Shown here: positions 8,033-16,716 of the stretch, in pieces
How positions within the stretch are numbered: position 1 is the stretch's first letter
Layout of the letters: every line of letters begins with the position of its first letter
NCBI RefSeq assembly: GCF_937898925.1
Contig: NZ_CALDKF010000004.1
Coordinates: 1 to 27,496, forward strand
Direction: 5' to 3'
Source of the DNA: an uncultured Methanobrevibacter sp.
GTDB lineage: Archaea > Methanobacteriota > Methanobacteria > Methanobacteriales > Methanobacteriaceae
Length of the DNA: 27,496 nt
Translations under genes and position numbers: made by a program
The notes under the pieces: generated by a model
Database searches by the model: none
What the model was told of the DNA's origin: nothing
What the model saw: only the letters and a program-made list of their open reading frames with translations

Positions 8033-8093
8033 TTATTCATGTGAATAAGAAAAATATTAAATAGACTTAATATTGTATTATTCATGTGAATAA
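8033..8093. promoter_or_regulatory. Two identical palindromes between modA and modB
   Basis: TTATTCATGTGAATAA occurs at 8033-8048 and again at 8078-8093, exactly 45 bases apart. Each is a perfect 7-base inverted repeat around a central TG. The second copy is extended by one further pair (8077 and 8094) and is followed by a T-run at 8098-8104. As DNA they look like a paired operator for a dimeric regulator; as RNA they form small hairpins and could end or attenuate the modA message. Confidence 0.6.
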
Positions 8094-8195
8094 TCACTTT
8101 TTTTAAAATTATTAGTTAATATTAAATTATTTAGCAATTATTTATGTAATTATTATGCAAATATTAATAAGAATTAAAAAGAAATATATTATTTA

Positions 8196-8206
8196 TCATA
8201 TCGATT
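8196..8206 (-). promoter_or_regulatory. Inverted copy of the modA operator before modB
   Basis: TCATATCGATT is the exact reverse complement of AATCGATATGA, seen at 6995-7005 ahead of modA. It lies 34 bases before the modB start and just downstream of a TATA-like ATATATTATTTAT, so modB may have its own promoter under the same control. Confidence 0.5.
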
Positions 8207-8239
8207 GAATAATTTAATATTAATTAAGGAGAACATTAC

Positions 8240-8914
8240 ATGACAGATTGGTCCCCAATTTTCATCTCAATGAAAACCGCAAGCGTATCAATTTTCATAA
8301 CCTTCTTTTTAGGTTTGATTGTTGCTTGGGGTCTTGTGAAGATGAAAAATGACACTGGAAAAATTATATTAGACGGCATATTCACATTGCCTCTTGTATT
8401 GCCACCTACTGTAGTGGGTTTCTTTTTATTATGGATTTTTGGTGTCAGAGGACCTATAGGTAGCTTTTTTATAGACTTTTTTGCATACAAAATAGCTTTC
8501 TCATGGCCTGCAACTGTAATTGCAGCAGTTGTGATGTCTTTTCCTTTGATGTACCGTTCCGCAAGAGGTGCATTTGAGCAAATAGATTCCAACCTATTGG
8601 ATGCAGGACGTACATTAGGAATGTCTGAATGGAAGATCTTCTGGAAAGTTGCTTTTGCAAATGCATTACCAGGAATACTCAGTGGTGGAATTCTTGCTTA
8701 TGCACGTGGTTTAGGCGAGTTCGGTGCTACAGCTATGCTTGCAGGAAACATTGCAGGACAAACCAGAACACTCCCAATGGCAGTTTATTCAGAAGTTGCT
8801 GCAGGTAATATGGGAGAGGCATTTGGTTATGTAATATTCATTGTTTTTATAGCATTCATTGTGATTTTCATCATGGATTATGTCACTTTACGTAAGGAAA
8901 AGCAATGGAGATAG
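8240..8914 (+). CDS. modB: Molybdate ABC transporter permease ModB
   Basis: Integral membrane subunit, 224 residues with about five hydrophobic helices. The family features are PLVLPPTVVGFFLLWIFG in the middle, then the EAA loop: DAGRTLGMSEWKIFWKVAFA followed by NALPGILSGGILAYARGLGEFGATAMLAGN, which docks to ModC and closes the pore. The end TRTLPMAVYSEVAAG is also typical of ModB. ATG 8240 is set by AAGGAGA at 8226-8232. It forms with ModA upstream and ModC 109 bases downstream an importer of molybdate or tungstate. Confidence 0.93.
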   Translation: MTDWSPIFISMKTASVSIFITFFLGLIVAWGLVKMKNDTGKIILDGIFTLPLVLPPTVVGFFLLWIFGVRGPIGSFFIDFFAYKIAFSWPATVIAAVVMSFPLMYRSARGAFEQIDSNLLDAGRTLGMSEWKIFWKVAFANALPGILSGGILAYARGLGEFGATAMLAGNIAGQTRTLPMAVYSEVAAGNMGEAFGYVIFIVFIAFIVIFIMDYVTLRKEKQWR

Positions 8915-9023
8915 TTTTTATTAAATTTAACTTATAATGTTTATTTATTGTTTATTTATAGTTTATTTGATTGAGAAAATATTTTATAATTTAATTTTAT
9001 TTTTATATTCACGAGGAAGGATT

Positions 9024-10049
9024 ATGGCTAAGTTATTAAAGGTAAATATCCAAAAGGAACTTAAGGAATTTGATTTGGATGTTGATTTTGAGTTAAAAAA
9101 AGGTTGTTTAGGTATTTTAGGTCCTTCCGGTTGTGGAAAAAGTATGACATTGAAATCCATTGCAGGTATTGTAAATCCTGATAATGGTTTCATAAGCTTA
9201 AATGACACTGTTTATTTTGATTCAATCAATAAAACTAACCTTAAGCCTCAAAAAAGAAATGTAGGATACCTATTCCAGAATTATGCACTGTTTCCAAATA
9301 TGACAGTAGAGGAAAATGTTGCTATAGGATTAGGTAAGGGTTATGACAAGAATCATTTATCTGAAATCATTAAGCGCTATCACTTGAACGGTTTGGAAAA
9401 GAGATATCCTAGAGAGTTGTCTGGAGGTCAGCAGCAAAGGGTTGCATTGGCTCGTATAATGGCTTATGGGCCTGATGTCATATTGTTGGATGAGCCTTTC
9501 AGCGCTATGGACACTTTCCTTAAGGAGCAATTGCGTCTTGAGCTTGTCAATTCATTAAGGGATTTCGATGGATTTTCAATTATGGTCACTCATAATCGTG
9601 ATGAGGCATTCCAGTTTTGTGATGAGCTCATTATATTGGATAAGGGTAAGGTTATAGCAAAAGGCGACACTCATGAAGTGTTTGAGAATCCGAGAAAGGT
9701 TCAGGTTGCAAGGCTTACAGGATGTAAGAACATCTCTAGAATTGAAATAATTGATGATTATCATGTAAAGTCATTGGATTGGGGACTTGAGCTTGAAGTC
9801 TCTAAAAAGCTTTCACCAAATATTACACATATTGGAATAAGGGCTCACGATTTCTCTTCTGCTAAAGAGGATGATTTGAATGCATTTGATACACTTGGTT
9901 CATCAAAGATAGAAATGCCTTTTGAATGGGAAATAACCTTGGCAAATGGATTATGGTGGAAGTATGACAAGCAGATTCATGAGCATGAATTTCTTGTTCC
10001 TGATTACATTAAAATAAATCCTAAAAACATTATTTTATTGGAAGAGTAG
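9024..10049 (+). CDS. modC: Molybdate ABC transporter ATPase ModC
   Basis: Cytoplasmic ATPase that powers the ModABC importer. Motifs are Walker A GPSGCGKS (33-40), Q-loop FQNYALFPNMTVEENV, signature LSGGQQQRVALAR, Walker B VILLDEPFSAMD and switch VTHNRDEAFQ. The region after about residue 235 is a diverged C-terminal regulatory domain containing HIGIRAHDF and a tail rich in Trp; it is not a clear repeat of the MOP/TOBE fold. The frame extends upstream to ATG 8937, but that stretch encodes only a hydrophobic Ile/Tyr/Leu-rich string. GAGGAAGG at 9013-9020 precedes ATG 9024, giving the normal N-terminus and 341 residues. A 109-base T/A-rich gap separates it from modB. A T-rich zone follows the stop. 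Confidence 0.92.
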   Translation: MAKLLKVNIQKELKEFDLDVDFELKKGCLGILGPSGCGKSMTLKSIAGIVNPDNGFISLNDTVYFDSINKTNLKPQKRNVGYLFQNYALFPNMTVEENVAIGLGKGYDKNHLSEIIKRYHLNGLEKRYPRELSGGQQQRVALARIMAYGPDVILLDEPFSAMDTFLKEQLRLELVNSLRDFDGFSIMVTHNRDEAFQFCDELIILDKGKVIAKGDTHEVFENPRKVQVARLTGCKNISRIEIIDDYHVKSLDWGLELEVSKKLSPNITHIGIRAHDFSSAKEDDLNAFDTLGSSKIEMPFEWEITLANGLWWKYDKQIHEHEFLVPDYIKINPKNIILLEE

Positions 10050-10200
10050 TTTAATTGCTCTTTATTTTTCATTTATTCTATTCTTTTAATTTAACTTTTT
10101 TTTAACATTTAATCCATATTTTTTTTAATTTTTTCATAAATTCACTTATTTTTTGTCTTAATCTTTTTAAACTATTAAAAATATAATTTAAACTATAATG

Positions 10201-10210
10201 TTTATATAAA
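10201..10210 (+). promoter_or_regulatory. TATA box of the helicase gene
   Basis: TTTATATAAA lies 32-41 bases before ATG 10242, predicting transcription from about 10232 and a leader of about 10 bases. The preceding gap from 10050 holds T-runs that probably end the mod transcript. Confidence 0.5.
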
Positions 10211-10241
10211 AAATTTAAAATAAAAATTAGGAATTTTATCA

Positions 10242-13200
10242 ATGATAGTTTTAAGCAAAAAGAAAAAGACTTGGGAAATGTATCCTATTGGAAGTCCTAA
10301 AGGAGCTTTAAATACAAAGCGTAAGCCAGAATTCATTGGTGTATTGAAGTTTAAGGAAAATGATGAGGATGGCTCAATTTCCATAAACCGTTTTGTAATC
10401 AAGGATGAAAAGGAAGACAAGCTCTACCCTCCTTCCAAAGCAATTAACTTATTACGTTCTCAAGCTGTTTTCTTGGCAGACAAGGATGAAAAGCTGGAAG
10501 CTTTCCTAAAGCACAACAACATCAAGGTCAGATTCACAAATATCTGTCAGCATTGCAGTTTCGAAGGGGAAGTCACCATTATCAATTCAGACTTTTCATA
10601 TCACTATCATGACCAATTGATCTGCAAGACCTGTGCTGAAAATACTATCAAAAGGGAGCTTCAGCTTAGGGGATATGACAAGAAGGTATTCAGGAACTTC
10701 AAGAGAGTGCTTGAAAAGACAGGCAGTCTGGATGATGTTTTGGAAATGCTTTCACCAAGATTTGATCCATTGGCACACACAGACTTGACATTGTTCGATA
10801 GGGTCAGGGTTCATGATGATAAGATTCCTAAAATAGCCATGAAAAGGCTAAAGATACCTGAAGAGTTCAAGCAAGTCATTTTAAAAGAGAAAAACGATTA
10901 TCTTCTCCCAGTTCAATATTTGGCAATTAGAGAAGGATTATTGAAAGGTGAAAACCTTTTGGTAGTGTCCGCTACAGGTAGTGGGAAGACATTGGTTGGA
11001 GAGCTTGCAGGTATTCCAAAGGCATTGAATGGCAAAAAATTCTTATTTTTAACTCCACTTGTAGCACTTGCAAACCAGAAGTATAGGGATTTCAAGAAGA
11101 GATATGAGCCTTTAGGATTGAAGGTAGCAATTAAAGTGGGAATGAATCGTATCAAGGCTAAAGGAGAGCTAAAGTTACCTAATTCCAATATTCAAGATGC
11201 GGATATTGTTGTAGGTACCTATGAGGGAATAGACTTTATGTTAAGGGCTGGCGATTCCGATGCATTGAATGACTTGGGACTTGTATTGATAGATGAGATC
11301 CATACCATTTCAGATGAGGAAAGGGGTCTCAGGTTAAATGGATTGATAAAAAGGATTGAGCATATCTTCCCTAAGACTCAAGTGATTGGATTGTCCGCTA
11401 CAATAAAGAATCCTCAGGACTTGGCAAATGACTTCAATATGAAATTAGTCCAGTACAAGGAGCGTCCTGTTCCTCTTGAAAGGCATATTGTCTTTGTAAG
11501 GGGAGATGTCCAAAGAAGAATAATCATGAGAAAATTGGTTCAAAGGGAGTATTTCAGCACATCCTCTAAGGGATTCAAGGGCCAAACCTTGATTTTTACC
11601 AACTCAAGAAGAAAAACCCATAAAATAGCTAACTTCCTATCTGGAAAGGGAATCAATGCTTCAGCATATCATGCAGGATTGTCTTACTTCAAGAAGGAAA
11701 AAATTGAAAAGGACTTTTCCAAAGGCAAGATTGCAGCAGTTGTTACAACTGCAGCGCTTGCAGCAGGTGTGGACTTCCCAGCATCACAAGTTATTTTCGA
11801 ATCATTGCTTATGGGTAACAAGTGGATCACTCCTAATGAGTTTTCACAGATGTTAGGTAGGGCTGGTAGGCCAACATACCATGACAGAGGTGTAATATAT
11901 CTCGTTCCAGAGATTGGAAGTGAGTTTGACAATGAAAGTGAAGAGGCAGTTGCACTTGATCTGCTTGAAAGTGATGTCGAGGATATTTTCGTGGATTATA
12001 CAGAGGATGGATCACTTGAACAGATACTTGCTGATATATCATCAAAGTCCTTAAGGAAAGTGAAGGATGTTGAAGAATTCTATCAAAATATTCCAGTTCC
12101 AATGGATATAATGACAGCACTTGATGAACTTGAAGATAAAGATGCAGTGAATATACATGCAGACGATACTATAGATACAACTCGCTTCGGTAGAGCAGTT
12201 GCAATGTCATTTTTATCTGTTGATGATGGTGTAATCATCAAGGATTCAATCAATGATCCGAATTACTTAAGCTATTATTATAAAAAGCCATTCTTTAAGA
12301 CTAATCTGAAAGAGCTAAGGTTGCTTTCTGAAAAGATTGATGAAAGTAATGAGAATGCCTTAAAGAAAAACAAGAAGATAAAGGACAAGTCTAAACAGGC
12401 TAAAAATAGTTCTAAAAATGATAATGAAGATAAAAAAGAGACAAAAGAAAAGGATAAAAAGGACAAGAATGATAAGAAGGATAAGAAGGGCAAAAGGGAC
12501 AATAAGAAGAAAAACAAGTCTAAAAAAGATAAGAAGAACAGGAATAAATCCCATAAGTCTAAAGAGAATAAGATTAAGGAAAAATCCATTAAACCTAAGG
12601 AAGATAAACCTAAAGAACTTAAAGAACATAAAGAACTTAAAGAATCTAAAGAAAATGAAAGTTCTGGAATTAAGTTCATTGTTGAAGATGATGTGGATGA
12701 AAAGCCAGTTCCTAAAAAGGAGACTAAAAAGGAATCCAAAACCAGCAAGTATATTGATAATATTGCTGATTATTTCAATGGATTGAATCAATCTAAGGAT
12801 TATAAGTCTTCTGATGATGATTCCAATATTGGCAATCAAAAGAATGATTATAAATCCTCTAAAAAAGATAAATCTAAGGTTAATGAGTCAGATGTGATTT
12901 ATAATAAGAAAACTTCAAATAAGTCTAAAAACAGGAAAAATAATAATTCTGCAGCAGTCAAACAGTTTAAGTTTAAGGAAAACATCTTTGCTGACATTCA
13001 TGAAAAGATGTCTAAGGATGAAGTCAATTCCAATGACCTATTGAAAGTTCAGTCAATAGCTCTTGATTTGGAATTGTTTGAAAACGCTTATTTGGCTCCA
13101 GTTGTTCATAAGCAAATCATCAGTGCATTGAAGATGAACTTCTCTACAAGGTTATTTGCTGAATCCACAGTGGATATCATATTCTCTGGGGAAGCGATTT

Positions 13201-13535
13201 CAAAGATTGATAAGAAATTCCAGGATGCCTTGCTTAAGATTCAAATTGATTTCCTAAGATGTGATTGCAATGAAAGGCCGTTCTGTGAATGCCTGCAAAG
13301 GGGAATTTCATATTACATAATCAATCAAAGGTTGAATGGAAAGGATCCAATTGACATTTCAAATTCTCTTCTTAAGGAATATCAAATCCAAACATATCCT
13401 GGAGACATATTCTCCTGGCTTGATGCTTATGTAAGGAATCTGGATGCAATTAGAAGAATTGCTAAGGCATTTGGGAAAAAAGATATAGTTCAAGTTTCAG
13501 AAAAACTGATGAAAATAGTTGAATCTGGAAAATAA
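10242..13535 (+). CDS. Archaeal superfamily II helicase with zinc motif and lysine-rich insertion
   Basis: A 1097-residue Ski2-like or DUF5814-type DEAD/DEAH helicase (the archaea-specific COG1202-like group). An N-terminal domain carries Cys102-x2-Cys105 and Cys128-x2-Cys131, a likely zinc site. The helicase core follows: Walker A SATGSGKT (243-250), DEIH (351-354), LSATIKNP, the second RecA domain with FTNSRRKTHKIANFL, TTAALAAGVDFPASQ and QMLGRAGRP (motif VI). After about residue 705 comes a 200-residue Lys/Asp/Ser/Asn-rich, low-complexity stretch. A folded C-terminal domain then resumes at about 905 and holds a second Cys cluster (1007, 1009, 1015, 1017). ATG 10242 has a weak AGGA upstream. 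It is predicted to unwind nucleic acid with ATP; substrate and pathway (repair or RNA) are not known to me. Confidence 0.9.
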   Translation: MIVLSKKKKTWEMYPIGSPKGALNTKRKPEFIGVLKFKENDEDGSISINRFVIKDEKEDKLYPPSKAINLLRSQAVFLADKDEKLEAFLKHNNIKVRFTNICQHCSFEGEVTIINSDFSYHYHDQLICKTCAENTIKRELQLRGYDKKVFRNFKRVLEKTGSLDDVLEMLSPRFDPLAHTDLTLFDRVRVHDDKIPKIAMKRLKIPEEFKQVILKEKNDYLLPVQYLAIREGLLKGENLLVVSATGSGKTLVGELAGIPKALNGKKFLFLTPLVALANQKYRDFKKRYEPLGLKVAIKVGMNRIKAKGELKLPNSNIQDADIVVGTYEGIDFMLRAGDSDALNDLGLVLIDEIHTISDEERGLRLNGLIKRIEHIFPKTQVIGLSATIKNPQDLANDFNMKLVQYKERPVPLERHIVFVRGDVQRRIIMRKLVQREYFSTSSKGFKGQTLIFTNSRRKTHKIANFLSGKGINASAYHAGLSYFKKEKIEKDFSKGKIAAVVTTAALAAGVDFPASQVIFESLLMGNKWITPNEFSQMLGRAGRPTYHDRGVIYLVPEIGSEFDNESEEAVALDLLESDVEDIFVDYTEDGSLEQILADISSKSLRKVKDVEEFYQNIPVPMDIMTALDELEDKDAVNIHADDTIDTTRFGRAVAMSFLSVDDGVIIKDSINDPNYLSYYYKKPFFKTNLKELRLLSEKIDESNENALKKNKKIKDKSKQAKNSSKNDNEDKKETKEKDKKDKNDKKDKKGKRDNKKKNKSKKDKKNRNKSHKSKENKIKEKSIKPKEDKPKELKEHKELKESKENESSGIKFIVEDDVDEKPVPKKETKKESKTSKYIDNIADYFNGLNQSKDYKSSDDDSNIGNQKNDYKSSKKDKSKVNESDVIYNKKTSNKSKNRKNNNSAAVKQFKFKENIFADIHEKMSKDEVNSNDLLKVQSIALDLELFENAYLAPVVHKQIISALKMNFSTRLFAESTVDIIFSGEAISKIDKKFQDALLKIQIDFLRCDCNERPFCECLQRGISYYIINQRLNGKDPIDISNSLLKEYQIQTYPGDIFSWLDAYVRNLDAIRRIAKAFGKKDIVQVSEKLMKIVESGK

Positions 13536-13623
13536 TCAAGAATTAGGATTTTTAAGAATTTGAATTGTGAATAAAGTAAAAATAGAAAAAAAGAGAATTG
13601 GATTAATTAAAGTTTTTCTTTTA

Positions 13624-14016
13624 TTATCCGTTGCTTATAAAGAATCTTAAAAGTCTTGCGAGAAGGTCAGGATTGTCATCAGAGCTTGAACTTGAGTAAT
13701 AGCTTGAGCTTGAACCGGAATTGTCTGAATTGAAAATCTTGTTCATTCCTTTGCCTATCAGTTCAGACCAGTCACTGCCTTCATCATTGTAACTGTTGTA
13801 ATTATCGCCATTATCGTTTGAATCGAAAAGTGAGAATAATCCTCCTCCATTTTCTGAACTGTCTAAATAGCCATTGTTGTTTTTATCCTCATCGTAATCG
13901 CTGGTTGCAATCCAATCGGAAAGACCGCCAGTCATAGAAAAAACTGCACTACTTGCAATAAAAGCAATAAAAGCTATAACAATGTATACCAAAAACTTTG
14001 CTTTCTTATCTTCCAT
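13624..14016 (-). CDS. Small membrane-anchored protein with EF-hand-like loop
   Basis: A 130-residue protein. One hydrophobic helix (about 8-28) follows a short charged N-terminus and could be a signal anchor, with the rest outside the cell. Residues Asp44 to Glu55 read D-K-N-N-N-G-Y-L-D-S-S-E, which fits the canonical 12-residue calcium loop at positions 1, 3, 5, 6, 8, 9 and 12. A degenerate second loop starts at Asp65 (DSNDNGDNYNSY). The remainder is Ser/Asn/Asp-rich with a serine run near 100-112, then a hydrophobic tail DLLARLLRFFISNG. GAGGTGA lies just before the start (on this strand), so translation is well supported. I do not recognise the family. Calcium binding is inferred from the motif only. 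It converges with the helicase gene. Confidence 0.8.
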   Translation of the reverse strand: MEDKKAKFLVYIVIAFIAFIASSAVFSMTGGLSDWIATSDYDEDKNNNGYLDSSENGGGLFSLFDSNDNGDNYNSYNDEGSDWSELIGKGMNKIFNSDNSGSSSSYYSSSSSDDNPDLLARLLRFFISNG

Positions 14017-14162
14017 GATTTCACCTCGATGATTTAATAATTTTACTTATAAATCTTATCAAAATTAATATTATATCAATTAAACATATAAATGTATATG
14101 TTATTAATATAAAATAATTAATATAAAACATTTTCTAATAATCAAAAATATTGAACGATACT

Positions 14163-14765
14163 ATGAAAACAATAGCTAAACCCTTTCAAACATCTATAGA
14201 TATTAAGAAATCTCAATTCATTTGCCGACTCATTCCTGCACAGAATGAAAAGGAAGCGAAAGAGATCATAAATAAAATATCTGAAGAGTACAAGGATGCA
14301 ACACACAATTGCACTGCATATGTAGTTAGCGATGGGGAAGGATTTGATGATGATGGTGAGCCTGGCGGAACTGCAGGTAGGCCTATGCTTAATGTATTAA
14401 AGAAAAATGAGATGGAAAACATTGTAGCTATTGTAACAAGGTATTTCGGTGGAATCAAGCTTGGTGCAGGAGGTTTGGTTCGTGCTTACAGCAAGTCAGT
14501 TCTTGAAACCCTTTCAATTGCCGAGATTGTTGATATGGAATTGTATGAAATATTCCGTTTCAGCTTTGAATATCAGCATATAAAGACAATTGACAATGAG
14601 ATCAGGGCAAAGAATTTGTCTGTTGTTGAAAAGCAGTATGAAGCCAATGTCATTTATTTTGTAGCTTCCAATAATGAGGATATGATTAAAAACATTCAGG
14701 AAAAATTAGCGGGTGCAGTTAAAATAGAGCATTTAGGAAGCAGATTTTTGGAAAAAATAGATTAA
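14163..14765 (+). CDS. IMPACT/YigZ family protein
   Basis: A 200-residue soluble protein. The N-terminal UPF0029 domain shows IDIKKSQFICRL, the motif THNCTAYVV, DDDGEPGGTAGRPML (GEPxGTAGxP being the family hallmark) and VTRYFGGIKLGAGGLVRAYS. A C-terminal alpha-beta domain follows. YigZ-type proteins are thought to bind nucleic acid or ribosomes and to affect translation, with IMPACT modulating GCN2 in eukaryotes; the archaeal role is undetermined. The frame extends to TTG 14151, but ATG 14163 gives the normal N-terminus. It stands alone, reading toward the sodium symporter gene. Confidence 0.88.
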   Translation: MKTIAKPFQTSIDIKKSQFICRLIPAQNEKEAKEIINKISEEYKDATHNCTAYVVSDGEGFDDDGEPGGTAGRPMLNVLKKNEMENIVAIVTRYFGGIKLGAGGLVRAYSKSVLETLSIAEIVDMELYEIFRFSFEYQHIKTIDNEIRAKNLSVVEKQYEANVIYFVASNNEDMIKNIQEKLAGAVKIEHLGSRFLEKID

Positions 14766-14895
14766 TAATAAATCTTTTTTTAAAATAATAAAATAAAAAT
14801 ACAAAAAATAAAAAAATAAAAATAGAAAAAATAATTAATAAACTTACTTTTTTTTTAAAAATAAAAAAAGAAAATAGAAAATAATTTAAAATAAA
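14766..14895. terminator. A/T-tract zone between convergent genes
   Basis: The 130 bases between two converging stops consist of A-runs and a T8 followed by A5 near 14849-14861. T-tracts on each strand can end archaeal transcription for both genes. No ORF or hairpin with GC content is present. Confidence 0.45.
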
Positions 14896-16383
14896 TTATA
14901 ATCTATATTCAGTCTTATCCCAGTCTTCGTTTGTAGCAGGCATCTTGGTAAATATGAAAGTCAATGCAAGCAATATGACAGTAAGAACACCAAATACGAT
15001 CAATTCACTCATTGAACCGGTGTTTATAATGTCCAATACTCCACCGATCCATACGATTGCAATGACCAATGGTAAAATGTATTTAACTATATAAACCCAC
15101 CAATTGCCTAATTTAATGGTTCTACTACGTGCATTTAAAGTTGGAATAAGCTCTTCACAACTGAAAGTCCATGCGAATAGGTTACATTCCACCAATACAC
15201 CGAAGAGTATAGCTATTTGGTTGATATATGCATCAACGTATCCAAGGAGTGTTCCACCATAGGAGGTTGCATACATCATGGATAATGCAGCTCCTATTAT
15301 ACAAAGGACAGTCATGGTCTTCTTACGGGACCATGTGAACTTGTTTTGAATACTGAATGCCAAAGGTTCGATAGTGGACAATATACTTGTAAGCCCTGCA
15401 AGGTAAACTGTCAAGAAGAACAAAGGACCTATAATAATTGCATATTGGCCTAATACATTCAATACGGTAGGATAAGCTACAAATACCAATCCTGTACCTT
15501 GGGTTACAAGGTCTGCAACTGCTGTACCGCTTTGAAGTGACATGTATCCAAGGATTGAGAATACTCCTAATGCACAGAAGTTTTCAAATGCGCAATTTGC
15601 AAATGCAATGGACAATGTGTTTGTAATCAAGTCCCCTTCCTCTCCGGTATAGCTTGCATAAGTGAATGCAATACTCATACCCAGGCTTAATGAGAATATT
15701 ATCTGACCGAATGCTGCCATCCATATGTCAAAGTCCAAGAGCAAGCTCCAATCAGGTGAAAAGAGCTCATTCAATCCTATCATTGCACCAGGTAAGGTTA
15801 AGGAGAATGCTACAATCACAATCATGATTATAAACAATAAAGGAACAAGAACTTTACTTACCTTTCCAAGTCCCTCTTCAAGATCCTTGTGGGAAATGTA
15901 CCATATGATTGCCCAACTTGCAAGCATTGCAGTAGCAATGACTGGAATGAAGTTAGTTATTCCACTAAAGGTTTCTTGAGATTGAAGCAAGGTTGTTGCA
16001 AAGTAGGTATTAGGGTCTGCTCCCCATCCCTTAAAGAAGCTTAATATTACATATATTCCATCCCATCCAAGTATACATGAATAATAGACCATGATTATGA
16101 ATACGGAAATAGGCAAGATCCATCCTAAAAATTCATAATTTGCATGTATTTTACGAATAGCCTTTGGAAAGGATGATTTGAAATTATATCCGACACCATA
16201 TTCCAAGATTAAAAATGGAACTCCCATCAGCAATATAGCAACGATATATGGAATGTAGAATGCTCCTCCACCATTGCTGTATAAAACGTATGGGTATCTC
16301 CATATATTTCCAAGTCCTACAGCAGAACCTACCATTGCCAAAACAAATGATAGATTACTGCCCCATTCGTTTTTATCACTCAT
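14896..16383 (-). CDS. SNF-family sodium-dependent transporter (copy 1)
   Basis: A 495-residue polytopic membrane protein of the neurotransmitter:sodium symporter family (LeuT fold, about 12 helices), which couples inward sodium flow to uptake of an amino acid or similar solute. The N-terminus has the signature SAVGLGNIWRYPYVLYSNGG and then GAFYIPY, lining the sodium and substrate sites in helix 1. VPFLILEYGVG, a WYISH loop, IFSLSLGMSIAFTYASY and a C-terminal Trp-rich region follow. Paralogous to the protein encoded at 23868. GTGAT precedes the start on this strand. No partner gene is adjacent. Substrate cannot be inferred. Confidence 0.93.
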   Translation of the reverse strand: MSDKNEWGSNLSFVLAMVGSAVGLGNIWRYPYVLYSNGGGAFYIPYIVAILLMGVPFLILEYGVGYNFKSSFPKAIRKIHANYEFLGWILPISVFIIMVYYSCILGWDGIYVILSFFKGWGADPNTYFATTLLQSQETFSGITNFIPVIATAMLASWAIIWYISHKDLEEGLGKVSKVLVPLLFIIMIVIVAFSLTLPGAMIGLNELFSPDWSLLLDFDIWMAAFGQIIFSLSLGMSIAFTYASYTGEEGDLITNTLSIAFANCAFENFCALGVFSILGYMSLQSGTAVADLVTQGTGLVFVAYPTVLNVLGQYAIIIGPLFFLTVYLAGLTSILSTIEPLAFSIQNKFTWSRKKTMTVLCIIGAALSMMYATSYGGTLLGYVDAYINQIAILFGVLVECNLFAWTFSCEELIPTLNARSRTIKLGNWWVYIVKYILPLVIAIVWIGGVLDIINTGSMSELIVFGVLTVILLALTFIFTKMPATNEDWDKTEYRL

Positions 16384-16446
16384 AAAAAATCACAAAATTG
16401 TTTAATAAATTTTAATTAAATTGAAAAATAGAATAAATTTCTAATC

Positions 16447-16523
16447 CTTCTTCAAATCACTTAAAGCTCAGATTTAAAATAATTTCTGGTTCTTCTTCAA
16501 AATCGCTTAAGCTCAGATTTAAA
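16447..16523. repeat. Two tandem 32-base intergenic repeats
   Basis: In the 333-base gap between the divergent symporter and PUA genes, CTTCTTCAA...GCTCAGATTTAAA occurs at 16447-16478 and 16492-16523, a 45-base period with a few differences. Copy 2 contains the palindrome GCTTAAGC. On the reverse strand copy 2, extended through 16530, resembles the repeat at 20521-20560. The rest of the gap is AT-rich, with no ORF. Confidence 0.6.
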
Positions 16524-16716
16524 GATTTTTAAGATTTTTTTATCTAAAATTAATTTAATACTATAATATATTGTATTTAAAATATAAAAACTATACTATG
16601 TAAACTATTTGACTATTTCATTTTTTTAGCAAAAGATTATTAGAATAAAACACATAAATAATTCATAAGATTTTATTGATCAATGAATAAAAATTAAAAA
16701 ATTTAAGGTGCTGGTT

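Noticed and set aside
8236..8592. Minus-strand ORF opposite modB
   Set aside because: Antisense to conserved membrane helices; shadow.
8937..9023. Extended N-terminus for ModC from ATG 8937
   Set aside because: It encodes only a hydrophobic Tyr/Phe/Ile string; GAGGAAGG and ATG 9024 fit better.
12278..12839. Leu/Phe-rich minus-strand ORFs opposite the helicase
   Set aside because: They are the antisense of the A-rich lysine stretch, which gives apparent Phe/Leu/Ile hydrophobic proteins. No ribosome binding site or promoter is seen.
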